NCBI GenBank assembly: GCA_017398335.1
Contig: JAFQGK010000055.1
Coordinates: 1 to 61,781, forward strand
Direction: 5' to 3'
Origin: Bacteroidales bacterium
GTDB lineage: Bacteria > Bacteroidota > Bacteroidia > Bacteroidales > UBA932
DNA length: 61,781 nucleotides
Below the pieces are notes generated by a model. The model worked only from the letters and a program-made list of their open reading frames with translations. It was not told where the DNA came from and searched no databases. A program made the translations under genes and the position numbers. The first letter of the stretch is position 1, and every line of letters begins with the position of its first letter. Shown in pieces: positions 24,918-33,442 of this stretch.

Positions 24918-27322
24918 TCCTGATTGAATGTTAAATTGATTCTACGCCCTTTCTTGAGAGTGATTTCGATGTAGTCGGAGTCGCTACCTTCCGGAATCCT
25001 TATTCTGTTGTCAGGTATCCATCCTCCCACAATAGTCAAGGATGTCGGTCTGCCGTTTGTCCATTTCAGATCGATTGTGGCTCCGCCACGTACTTTCAGA
25101 CCTCTGATTTCTCCCTCAGTCCACTCTTTTGGAAGCGCGGGGAGCAGGTTGATGAATCCCTCATTGCTCTGCACCAGCATCTCGCTTATGCCCGCAGCTC
25201 CTCCGAAATTACCGTCTATCTGGAATGGAGGATGAGCACAGAGCATATTGGGATATGAGCCGGCATCGTTGCAGAATTCTGCAGATGAATTTCTGTATGC
25301 TGCTGGAGCCAGAAGGCTTCTGAGCAGTTTCAATGCCCTGTCTCCGTCTCCAAGCCTGGCCCAGAAATTAATTTTCCATGCTCTGCTCCATCCGGTAGCT
25401 TCGTCACCCCTTCTGTTGAGGGTTACCTTGCATGCTTCTGCAAGTTCAGGTGTCTTCGACGGACTGATCTGACAACCGGGGTATAGGCCGTAGAGATGCG
25501 AAACATGCCTGTGCTGAGGCTCAGCTTCCGGGTAGTCTTCCAGCCATTCCATAAGATATCCCTTGTCGCTGATCCTGTTCGGTGGAAGCATACTTATTGC
25601 AGTTCTGAGCGAGTCTGCGTAGTCAGGATCCCTTTCAAGAATTCCTGCAGCCTCGATTGTGTTTCCGAACAGTTCCCTGACCAGCTGGATGTCCATTGTC
25701 GGCCCCATGCATATGCTTACGGCTTTCCTGCCTTCCTTTGTGTCAATGATGAATGAATTTTCAGGTGAAGATGAAGGAGAGGTCACAAGCCATCCGTTCA
25801 TAGGTTCCCTTATCATTGTAGATAAGAAGAAGTCGGAAGCTCCTTTCATCACCGGATAGATCCTTTCAAGATATGCGGAATCTCCGTTGTAGAGATAATG
25901 TTCCCAAAGATGGGCACATAGCCATGCTCCTCCCGTGTTTGTGGCTCCCCACGACGGGTGCTCTCCAGGTGCTGTGTAATTCCAGACATTGGTCATCATA
26001 TGCTGCACCCACCCTCTTGCATTCCTTCCATAGAAGTCTCGGGCTGTCCTGGTGCCGCTGGGAACCATCCTCAGAACCATATCGATCAATGGCTCGTGCA
26101 ATTCCGGAAGATTGCCGGATTCAGCTATCCAATGGTTCATCTGAACATTGATGTTCGTGTGGTAATCACCGTTCCATGGCGTATGGAAGGTGTTTGCCCA
26201 CAATCCCTGCAGATTGGGTGGCAGACCTCCCGGTCTTGTGCTGCAGATCAGAAGATATCTTCCGAAATTATAGTACAGAGCAGCTAAAGAATTGTCATTG
26301 CCTCCCTGTGCAAAATCCACGATTCTTTTATCTGTAGTTACATTTGCATATTCTTCATTTCCTCCGAGAGACAGACAATTCCTGAAATACAGATCCTGAT
26401 GTGAAGCAACAGAACGTTTATGTGCAGACCTTATCTTCTTTCTGGTCATTCCGGCAAGTCTGGCATATGCTGTAGAATCGTGGTCGAGGCCCGAGTAATC
26501 TGTTGAAGCAGAGATGATTATCCAAACTCTTCCGGCTTTCCTTACCTTTATGCATGGGTTTTCTTCATCGACGGCTTCAATGCTTTGATTCCTGCCTTCT
26601 GCCAGGATTCCCGCATATGCGGCGTACTTCATGCCCTTTTTCCTGCATCCGCTGTCGAGTGTTCCTATAAACTTCAGATACCCTTCTTCTGTCAGTGATT
26701 CCTCCGCTTTTCCGGCTCTGTCCAGTTCGATGTCTATGTTTACTGCATCTGGTTCCGTAGCACTGATCTCCACGATCATTACATCGTCAGCGCGAGAAAC
26801 ATAGTATTTCTTTGTGTATCCGGTTCCGTCGCGGGAATAGCTGACGTAGTTTGTCGCCTCCCTCAGATCCAGCCATCTTCTGTAGTCCCCATTATTCAGA
26901 GAGTCGTCGTAATGATGCCTTATTATCAATTGTCCCAGAACCTGATATGTTCCATATGTACCGCCTTCCGTATCCTTTTTTGGAACAAAGCGCTCATACA
27001 TTATCTTCTGGGCTTCGGCATTTCTACCTGCAAGAAGTTCCGCTCTTATGTCTTTCAGACTTTCTGCAGCATCCGGATTGGCATAATCGGTCTCGCATCC
27101 GCTCCACATCGATATTTCGTTCAATATGATATGTTCTTCGAATGGATCTCCATCCGGCATCATTCCCATTCTGCCGTTTCCGACAGGTAGCTTTTCCTCC
27201 CATGCTGATGCCGGCTTTTCATAATATAGTCTGTGCTCTGAGTCATGATATGGCTTTGGGACAGTGCATGCTTGAAGGAAAATGATTGTCAGAGCAAGAA
27301 TATATTGTAGCCGTAAGTGCAT
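24911..27322 (-). CDS. GH95 alpha-L-fucosidase-type glycoside hydrolase, lipoprotein
   Basis: An 803-residue exported lipoprotein; ATG 27322 puts a lipobox LQAC at Cys19. GH95 is recognised from LPVGNGRMGMM near residue 45, LNEISMWSG, QGLWANTFHTPWNGDYHTNI with NVQMNHW (the Asn-rich active-site strand), the acid-containing block WLEDYPEAEPQHRHVSHLYG, and FQIDGNFGGAAGI (catalytic base region). It removes alpha-1,2-linked fucose, and some members L-galactose, from host mucin or plant glycans at the cell surface or in the periplasm. It is isolated: no SusC/SusD pair is in the window. Confidence 0.92.
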   Translation of the reverse strand: MHLRLQYILALTIIFLQACTVPKPYHDSEHRLYYEKPASAWEEKLPVGNGRMGMMPDGDPFEEHIILNEISMWSGCETDYANPDAAESLKDIRAELLAGRNAEAQKIMYERFVPKKDTEGGTYGTYQVLGQLIIRHHYDDSLNNGDYRRWLDLREATNYVSYSRDGTGYTKKYYVSRADDVMIVEISATEPDAVNIDIELDRAGKAEESLTEEGYLKFIGTLDSGCRKKGMKYAAYAGILAEGRNQSIEAVDEENPCIKVRKAGRVWIIISASTDYSGLDHDSTAYARLAGMTRKKIRSAHKRSVASHQDLYFRNCLSLGGNEEYANVTTDKRIVDFAQGGNDNSLAALYYNFGRYLLICSTRPGGLPPNLQGLWANTFHTPWNGDYHTNINVQMNHWIAESGNLPELHEPLIDMVLRMVPSGTRTARDFYGRNARGWVQHMMTNVWNYTAPGEHPSWGATNTGGAWLCAHLWEHYLYNGDSAYLERIYPVMKGASDFFLSTMIREPMNGWLVTSPSSSPENSFIIDTKEGRKAVSICMGPTMDIQLVRELFGNTIEAAGILERDPDYADSLRTAISMLPPNRISDKGYLMEWLEDYPEAEPQHRHVSHLYGLYPGCQISPSKTPELAEACKVTLNRRGDEATGWSRAWKINFWARLGDGDRALKLLRSLLAPAAYRNSSAEFCNDAGSYPNMLCAHPPFQIDGNFGGAAGISEMLVQSNEGFINLLPALPKEWTEGEIRGLKVRGGATIDLKWTNGRPTSLTIVGGWIPDNRIRIPEGSDSDYIEITLKKGRRINLTFNQDQ

Positions 27323-27361
27323 AGATGTGTAATATTTTCCCAAAAATACAGAAATTTATTG

Positions 27362-27369
27362 TAAGTTTG
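27362..27369 (+). promoter_or_regulatory. candidate -7 element for the HAMP-trkH operon
   Basis: TAAGTTTG matches TAnnTTTG, 25 bp before ATG 27394, in the divergent gap with the fucosidase gene. No clear TTG is found at the -33 position, so support is partial. Confidence 0.35.
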
Positions 27370-27393
27370 CATATTGTGTCAAATAGATTATAT

Positions 27394-28191
27394 ATGGGAA
27401 AGAAACTGTTTTATTCACTAGGTTCGCTTGCAGCCATTCTCCTTCTCTCAGGAATCATTTCCATTCTTGAGTACCGCAGGATGAGCGATTACGTCTCAGA
27501 ACTCATTGCGGCCAATATCAGGAGTATCAATCTTGCACAGAAACTGTCGGATATAACTCAGGAATATAATCACCAGATGCTTGCCGTTGTGGTTCAGAAC
27601 GATATCTCGATTATGCCGGAATTCGATCTTGACCATTTCATGGCTCAGTCAGATTCTCTGAAGAACTCTTTCAAATCCCAGACGGCTCTCCCTATGGTCG
27701 ACAGTGTGGAGGCATCCTTTGATGCATTCATGAAGACATCCCTCAAATTTGATGAAGTCTTTCTTGCAGACAATGTAGACACCGGAGAATGGTTCTTCGG
27801 GACCCTACAGCCAAGATACAATAAGTTCAGAAGAGATATAAATATCCTCAATGAGGCAATCTATAATGACCTTCAGACCAATTCGGTAAATTTCGATGCC
27901 GGTTTTTACCGCAGTATCATCCCTGGAGTCGTTTCTGTGGGAGCCGGACTGCTGCTGATTCTCCTTCTGATGTATTTTACACTGACCAATTATGTCAAGC
28001 CTATCTGCAGGATTGCAGACGGGATAAATGCATACCGGTCATACGGCAGGCGCTACAGCTATACCTTTGATGGAGATGACCAGCTCTCAGAAATCAATAC
28101 CGGTGTGACGGAAATTGTGGAGGAGAATGTCGAATTGAAAGCCAGAATCAAGTCACTCAGGGAAGAAAGAAACAGAACAATAGAACAATGA
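27394..28191 (+). CDS. membrane sensor with four-helix-bundle input and HAMP domain, no output domain
   Basis: A 265-residue protein. TM1 is about residues 4-23, a helical periplasmic region (about 30-165) looks like a chemoreceptor four-helix bundle, and TM2 is about 172-195. A HAMP segment follows (NYVKPICRIADGINAY to about 245, with the DDQLSEI turn), then a short coiled coil ending KARIKSLREERNRTIEQ. There is no kinase, methyl-accepting or cyclase domain. Its stop overlaps the trkH start by 4 bp (ATGA), so the two are almost certainly co-translated. It may transmit an envelope signal to the potassium channel; that is inference. ATG 27394 is chosen as it precedes TM1 directly. Confidence 0.75.
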   Translation: MGKKLFYSLGSLAAILLLSGIISILEYRRMSDYVSELIAANIRSINLAQKLSDITQEYNHQMLAVVVQNDISIMPEFDLDHFMAQSDSLKNSFKSQTALPMVDSVEASFDAFMKTSLKFDEVFLADNVDTGEWFFGTLQPRYNKFRRDINILNEAIYNDLQTNSVNFDAGFYRSIIPGVVSVGAGLLLILLLMYFTLTNYVKPICRIADGINAYRSYGRRYSYTFDGDDQLSEINTGVTEIVEENVELKARIKSLREERNRTIEQ

Positions 28192-29636
28192 ATGTAAAAG
28201 CCATATCGGTAAACGTAGGCAAGGCATTGCTGGTCAGCGCCTTGTTTATGTTTATATCCATAATGGTCTCGATTATGGAAGGCTTCGACTCTGCATTCAC
28301 ACCTCTGTTGATCAGTTTCATCATCACTCTTCTTGTCGGATCATTCCCATTCATCTTTGTAAAGACCACACAGTCTCTGTCGCTCAACGACGGATTCCTT
28401 ACCATAGTCTTTTCATGGGTGCTTTCATTTATTTTCGGAATGCTTCCATATGTGCTCTGGGGAGGGGAGTTTACGCTTATAAATGCGTGGTTCGAAAGTG
28501 TCTCGGGATATACGACCACTGGATCCACCATCCTCAATGACATAGAGGCCCTGCCGAAGAGCCTTCTTTTCTGGAGATCTTCAACACATTATATCGGTGG
28601 TCTCGGAGTCATAGTCTTTCTCCTCCTTGTCATGCCTCAGGCGAGTCCCTATCGTCTCAAACTTACCAATATGGAGATGTCCACCCTTTCAAAAGGTGGC
28701 TACAGATATAATTCGGCAAAGGTTATAAGAATCATAACAGGAGTATACCTGTTTTTTACAGTAGCTGCCTGTCTGTCTTTGTGGGCAGCCGGAATGGACT
28801 TCTTTGATGCGCTCAATCATGCTTTCAGCATTGCCGCAACAGGAGGCTTCAGTACACGAAATGAATCGATAGGCTATTACCGCTCCGATCTGATCAATAT
28901 TGTGGTAATGATATATATGGCTATATGTGCCCTTCATTTCGGACTTGTTTATGCTGTCTTCGTGACACGGTCTCTCAAGCCGATGAACAACACCGTAGTC
29001 AAATACTATTTCGGTTCGATATCTGTGGCATCCCTTATCGTTGCCTTGTCACTTATGTATCAGGGAGATTATTCCAGCTGGGGACGTGCTCTGATGGATT
29101 CATCGTTTACCATTGTAAGCTATATGTCTACCGTCGGTTTCGGTATATGTGACAATTCCACATGGCCGTGGCTTGCCGGACTTGTCCTTCTGTTCGTTTC
29201 TTTCCAGTGCGGATGTTCCGGATCTACTACCGGAGGTATCAAGGTGGACCGTATCCTTATAGCATTCAAGGCTATAGGCACTGAAATCAACCGCAGAATC
29301 AGACCTCATGCAGTCTCACAGGTCAGAATGAGCGGACAGCATCTTTCAGACAGTTCCGTCCACTCTGTAATGATGTATATTGTGACATATATCATAGTGA
29401 TATTCATATCGATCATTCTTGTCATGATATGCGGCTCCGATGCTACGGAAGCTGTATCCGGTGTCATCGCATCACTAGGTAGTGTCGGACCGGGACTCGG
29501 TGATCTTGGATCTATGGAAAATTATTCCGCCGAGCCTGCAATGGCGAAATTCATCTATGCTTTCGATATGTTCCTTGGTCGTGTGGAGATATTTCCCGTA
29601 CTTGTAGTCCTTTCGATGATCTTCAAACGCAGATGA
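28188..29636 (+). CDS. trkH: TrkH/KtrB family potassium uptake protein
   Basis: A 482-residue inner-membrane potassium-conducting subunit with four M1-P-M2 repeats. Selectivity-filter-like loops are visible: SVSGYTTTGSTIL near residue 104, AATGGFSTRNESIGYY near 222, STVGFG near 319, and SLGSVGPGLGDLG near 435, each with the conserved Gly. The gating loop region GCSGSTTGGIKVDRI is near 345-358. The usual regulatory partner TrkA is not in the window; instead a HAMP sensor gene overlaps its start. A RecD-like helicase gene begins 1 bp after its stop. Confidence 0.93.
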   Translation: MNVKAISVNVGKALLVSALFMFISIMVSIMEGFDSAFTPLLISFIITLLVGSFPFIFVKTTQSLSLNDGFLTIVFSWVLSFIFGMLPYVLWGGEFTLINAWFESVSGYTTTGSTILNDIEALPKSLLFWRSSTHYIGGLGVIVFLLLVMPQASPYRLKLTNMEMSTLSKGGYRYNSAKVIRIITGVYLFFTVAACLSLWAAGMDFFDALNHAFSIAATGGFSTRNESIGYYRSDLINIVVMIYMAICALHFGLVYAVFVTRSLKPMNNTVVKYYFGSISVASLIVALSLMYQGDYSSWGRALMDSSFTIVSYMSTVGFGICDNSTWPWLAGLVLLFVSFQCGCSGSTTGGIKVDRILIAFKAIGTEINRRIRPHAVSQVRMSGQHLSDSSVHSVMMYIVTYIIVIFISIILVMICGSDATEAVSGVIASLGSVGPGLGDLGSMENYSAEPAMAKFIYAFDMFLGRVEIFPVLVVLSMIFKRR

Positions 29637-29637
29637 T

Positions 29638-31083
29638 ATGGGAAGGGCTGATTTTCTTTATTCAGGTTTCATTTCAAGACTTCCTTTTTCTCCGACTGTC
29701 TGTCAGGATAATCTCCTGCGCAAGGTCGCTGATTTTGTCTCGTCCGATGATGATGATATCCTTGTCGTAAACGGATATGCCGGTACAGGAAAGACCACAG
29801 CCATATCTTCCGTAATATCGGTTTTGAAAGAATATAAGACAAAGTGCGTGCTTCTGGCTCCTACAGGACGTGCAGCCAAGGTCCTTTCCTCATATGCAGG
29901 TCAGCAGGCTTATACGATCCATAAGCATATATACAGACAGAAATCAGTCGGTGGTGACGGCTTCGGGCAGTTTACATTGTCACCAAATAAGGACAAGGAG
30001 ACGCTGTTCGTGGTCGATGAAGTGTCGCTGATCGGTATAGATGCGGCTCAGCAGCAGTCGACGGCATCATTCGGATCCGGCAACCTTCTTGAAGACCTGA
30101 TTTCCTTTGTTCGTTCAGGAGTAGACTGCAAGGTCATCCTCATCGGTGACTCTGCTCAGCTGCCACCTGTGGGACTCGATGCAAGTCCGGCCTTGTCAAA
30201 GGATTATATGGTGATGATGGGAGGAGTCTCGTTTGCCGAGCTCTCTACCGTTGTCCGTCAGCAGCAGGAATCCGGGATTCTTCATAACGCTACGATGATC
30301 AGACAGTTGATATCCGAACTTGATTATGGACCCGGCGTTATGGATATATGCGATCTGGGATTGGAAACGCAGAGCTTCGATGACATTGAAAGGATAGGGG
30401 GAGGTGACCTGATCGAGAAGATTTCAGATGCATATTCTGCTTATGGTGAGGATGATACCATTATTCTTTGCCGATCCAACAAAAGGGCTATAAAGTATAA
30501 TCTAGGCATCCGTTCCACTGTTCAGTTCAAGGAGGAACGTCTTGTCAGAGATGACAAGCTTATGATAGTCAAGAACTGCTATCAGTTCGTCGAGGATATG
30601 GAGAATGTGGATTATATAGCTAACGGAGACATAGCGAAGCTCCAGAAGATTTCTCATTTTGAGGACAGATACGGACTTCATTTCGCTGATGCGAGGATTT
30701 CATTTCCGGATTATGACGATCAGGAAATAGTAGCGAAAGTCATTCTCGATACTCTGGAATCGGAGAGTGCATCCCTTACCTATGAACAGTCCAATATGCT
30801 TTATCAGGGCGTGAATGAGGATTATTCCCACATCAAGACCAAGAAGAAGCGTTACGAGGCGGTACGTGAAGATAAGTATTATAATGCTCTCCAGCTGAAG
30901 TATGCGAATGCCATAACCTGTCATAAGTCCCAGGGTGGACAGTGGAGGTGTGTGTTCATTGATAATGCCTTCTGGCAGGATGAACTGACTGTTGATGACC
31001 TCAAATGGTTGTATACCGCTTTGACAAGGGCGACCGAGAAAGTCTATCTTGTCAATTTTAAAGATGAGTTGTTTGATTCATAA
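29638..31083 (+). CDS. RecD-like superfamily 1 DNA helicase/AAA ATPase
   Basis: A 481-residue cytosolic helicase. Walker A GYAGTGKTT is at residues 46-54, motif Ia APTGRAAKVL near 80-89, Walker B FVVDEVSLI near 124-132, motif III IGDSAQLPPVG near 174-184, motif V CHKSQGGQW near 435, and motif VI YTALTRATEKVYLV near 460-473. It is a short RecD/Dda-like form lacking the N-terminal extension of RecD2. Probably a 5'-3' helicase in repair or replication restart; the precise job is unknown. It is 1 bp from trkH and 13 bp from the peptidase gene. Confidence 0.85.
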   Translation: MGRADFLYSGFISRLPFSPTVCQDNLLRKVADFVSSDDDDILVVNGYAGTGKTTAISSVISVLKEYKTKCVLLAPTGRAAKVLSSYAGQQAYTIHKHIYRQKSVGGDGFGQFTLSPNKDKETLFVVDEVSLIGIDAAQQQSTASFGSGNLLEDLISFVRSGVDCKVILIGDSAQLPPVGLDASPALSKDYMVMMGGVSFAELSTVVRQQQESGILHNATMIRQLISELDYGPGVMDICDLGLETQSFDDIERIGGGDLIEKISDAYSAYGEDDTIILCRSNKRAIKYNLGIRSTVQFKEERLVRDDKLMIVKNCYQFVEDMENVDYIANGDIAKLQKISHFEDRYGLHFADARISFPDYDDQEIVAKVILDTLESESASLTYEQSNMLYQGVNEDYSHIKTKKKRYEAVREDKYYNALQLKYANAITCHKSQGGQWRCVFIDNAFWQDELTVDDLKWLYTALTRATEKVYLVNFKDELFDS

Positions 31084-31096
31084 TTATAAGTATATT

Positions 31097-33337
31097 ATGA
31101 GAAGGATATTTGTTTCTATTCTTAGTGCTATGGTAATGATGTCTGCGGCCTCTGCCCAGACATTCAATGATGTGCCGCGTGCATGGAAATGGCTAAATGA
31201 AAGAGAAGCCATATTTACCTATGACGGCACATTTGCTGACAGCACGGCGTTCGTTGTCGACGCCCGCACCGGCAAACGTCATATGGGAGTGAAGGCTCCT
31301 GCAAAATATTCTGAATTTCCTGTACGGCCGGATAGAGCGGTCAATCTGACTTATTCTCCTGACTCGACGAAGCTTGCATTCACCCGGGACAATGACCTTT
31401 ATGTCGTTGATATAGCATCAGGAAAAGAGACCCGCCTGACATTCGATGGATCGGATGTGATTCTGAATGGTTATGCTTCGTGGGTGTACTATGAGGAAAT
31501 CCTTGGCCGTCCGTCACGTTACAAGGCGTTCTGGTGGTCACCTGACAGCAGGAAGATAGGATTCTATCGGTTTGATAACAGCCAGGTGCCGATGTTTCCG
31601 ATTTATTCTGCATTTTCGAAGGATTATGCTGGTGATGCTTCGCATCCTACAGCAGCTCCAGCGATGTCTCAGAGTCCGAAAGTCACTAACCTTGGGCTTG
31701 GAGGCTCAATCAGCGAGACCCGTTATCCGAAATGTGGTCAGACCAACCCTCAAGTCCGTATAGGTATAGTCACCCTTCCCGACACTCAAGTCATTCCCGA
31801 CTCGATCGGGAATCTGGTCTGGGCAGATTTCAACCCGGCTGATGACCAGTATTTCGGCATACCTTTCTGGGGCCCGGATTCAGATGAATTCTTTATAGCC
31901 CGCATGCCACGCCTGCAGAACACTCTTGATCTCTATGCCGTGAATGTCAAGGACGGCAGCAAGCGTCATGTTTACAACGAAACCTACAAGACCTGGCTTG
32001 ATTGGATCGATCAGGTGGTCTTTACCGACCGTGGCCTTTATATGGCCCGTAATTTCGAGACCGGATGGCAGCAGATATATTTCCTGTCATATGACGGAAA
32101 GGAATTCAGGAGACTGACTGATGGAACAAACTGGTCAGTCTCAGTCATCAGGGTAGATGAGAAGAAAGGTGAAGTGTTCTTTACAGCAAAGCGCGATGCC
32201 TCAGTGCGCCAGGCTGTATACAAGGTTGATAACAAGGGAGTTGTCACTGCATTGACAGATCCTGCATATAATGTGGCAGGAGTGCGGTTCTCGCCGGACG
32301 GTAAATATTTCATAGCTTCTTATTCCAACGTGACGACTCCGACAAGGGTTGCTGTCTTCCCGACGAATGGAGGTATGATATCCTATGGACATAGAGGAGA
32401 TATAGCAGAGGCGAATCTTCGCGGACCTGTGGCTCAGAAGCTTCGTAAAGGAACTTATGGTCTGAAAGGAATGGTGGTTGCTGATGCAGCTCCTTCAGAT
32501 TACAATCCTGCAGACTATGCCCTGGGACAGCTTGTACATATGACAACTAATGACGGGTTTACACTTCCTGGAATGATAGTATATCCTAAAGATTTTGATC
32601 CTGCAAGGAAATATCCGGTGCATGTCGATATCTATGGAGGTCCTGATACTCCTGTTGTGCGAGACAGATGGACTGCTCCTGATGAGTCAAACCAATGGTG
32701 GTCGGATAATGGAATCATACAGATATGGGTGGATCCCCGTGCTGCAGGTCACAATGGTAGAGAAGGACTTGACATGATATACAGACAGTTGACTGTAAAT
32801 GAAGTAAAGGACTTCATCGCATGGGCAGACTGGCTGAAGGCATATCCTTATGTGGATGGCGACAAGATCGGTGTAGAGGGCTTCTCATTCGGAGGAACGA
32901 TGACTTCGATGCTCCTGATGCAGGCACCTGGCAGCTTCCATTATGGAATAGCAGGAGGTGGAGTCTATGATTGGGCTCTATATGACACACACTACACAGA
33001 ACGTTATATGGACACTCCGCAGAACAATCCGGAAGGATATAGGATATCCAGAGTACTGGAATATGTCCGGGATTATCCGGCTACGTTCGTATGCAACTGT
33101 GTCCGTCCGGATGGGGCAGCGATAGAGCCGGTAATGCTGAAGATCACGCATGGTACTGGTGATGATAATGTACATCATCAGAATACTCTTCTTTTGGTGG
33201 ATGCTCTCCAGAGATCCGGAAAGAAATTTGATTTCATGATATATCCTGACGGTATGCATGGTTATCGTGGCTACCAAGGCGATCATTTCCGTTACGCCAA
33301 TCAAGCCTTCTGGCGCAGATATCTGCTGTGCAGATAG
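31097..33337 (+). CDS. dipeptidyl peptidase IV (S9B family serine peptidase)
   Basis: A 746-residue exported exopeptidase that removes X-Pro or X-Ala dipeptides. ATG 31097 yields a signal peptide ending near SAASAQ. Residues about 30-480 form the beta-propeller, with the substrate-anchoring YYEEILGR segment near residue 132. The C-terminal hydrolase domain has the triad Ser597 (EGFSFGG), Asp689 (HGTGDDNVHHQN) and His721 (DGMHGYRG). An unusual point: codons around 31790-31816 (Pro-Asp-Thr-Gln-Val-Ile-Pro-Asp-Ser-Ile-Gly-Asn-Leu) are made of a palindromic DNA repeat that is also found between genes in this window. A long hairpin follows the gene. Confidence 0.92.
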   Translation: MRRIFVSILSAMVMMSAASAQTFNDVPRAWKWLNEREAIFTYDGTFADSTAFVVDARTGKRHMGVKAPAKYSEFPVRPDRAVNLTYSPDSTKLAFTRDNDLYVVDIASGKETRLTFDGSDVILNGYASWVYYEEILGRPSRYKAFWWSPDSRKIGFYRFDNSQVPMFPIYSAFSKDYAGDASHPTAAPAMSQSPKVTNLGLGGSISETRYPKCGQTNPQVRIGIVTLPDTQVIPDSIGNLVWADFNPADDQYFGIPFWGPDSDEFFIARMPRLQNTLDLYAVNVKDGSKRHVYNETYKTWLDWIDQVVFTDRGLYMARNFETGWQQIYFLSYDGKEFRRLTDGTNWSVSVIRVDEKKGEVFFTAKRDASVRQAVYKVDNKGVVTALTDPAYNVAGVRFSPDGKYFIASYSNVTTPTRVAVFPTNGGMISYGHRGDIAEANLRGPVAQKLRKGTYGLKGMVVADAAPSDYNPADYALGQLVHMTTNDGFTLPGMIVYPKDFDPARKYPVHVDIYGGPDTPVVRDRWTAPDESNQWWSDNGIIQIWVDPRAAGHNGREGLDMIYRQLTVNEVKDFIAWADWLKAYPYVDGDKIGVEGFSFGGTMTSMLLMQAPGSFHYGIAGGGVYDWALYDTHYTERYMDTPQNNPEGYRISRVLEYVRDYPATFVCNCVRPDGAAIEPVMLKITHGTGDDNVHHQNTLLLVDALQRSGKKFDFMIYPDGMHGYRGYQGDHFRYANQAFWRRYLLCR
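31790..31816. repeat. palindromic repeat copy inside the dipeptidyl peptidase coding sequence
   Basis: Arms ATTCCCGA (31793-31800) and TCGGGAAT (31806-31813) surround the spacer CTCGA. Reverse-complemented, the 27 bases match 25 of the 27 bases at 34800-34826, differing only at two neighbouring spacer positions. The copy is in frame and has no stop codon. Confidence 0.85.
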
Positions 33338-33352
33338 TATCGGAGCGTCCAT

Positions 33353-33430
33353 ATAAAACATCCGGCCCTGTGGATAAGCGAAGCATTTCCCTTTTTTCTG
33401 CTTCGTGAGCCACAGGGCCGGATGTTTTAT
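33353..33430. terminator. long bidirectional hairpin between convergent genes
   Basis: A perfect 21-bp inverted repeat (33353-33373 with 33410-33430) encloses a second 7-bp stem (CGAAGCA 33379-33385 with TGCTTCG 33399-33405). The outer ends are AATAAAA/TTTTAT-like, giving a U-rich tail on both strands. It sits between the stops of the peptidase (33337) and ffh (33443), so it can end both transcripts. Confidence 0.85.
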
Positions 33431-33442
33431 GATTGCAGGGAA

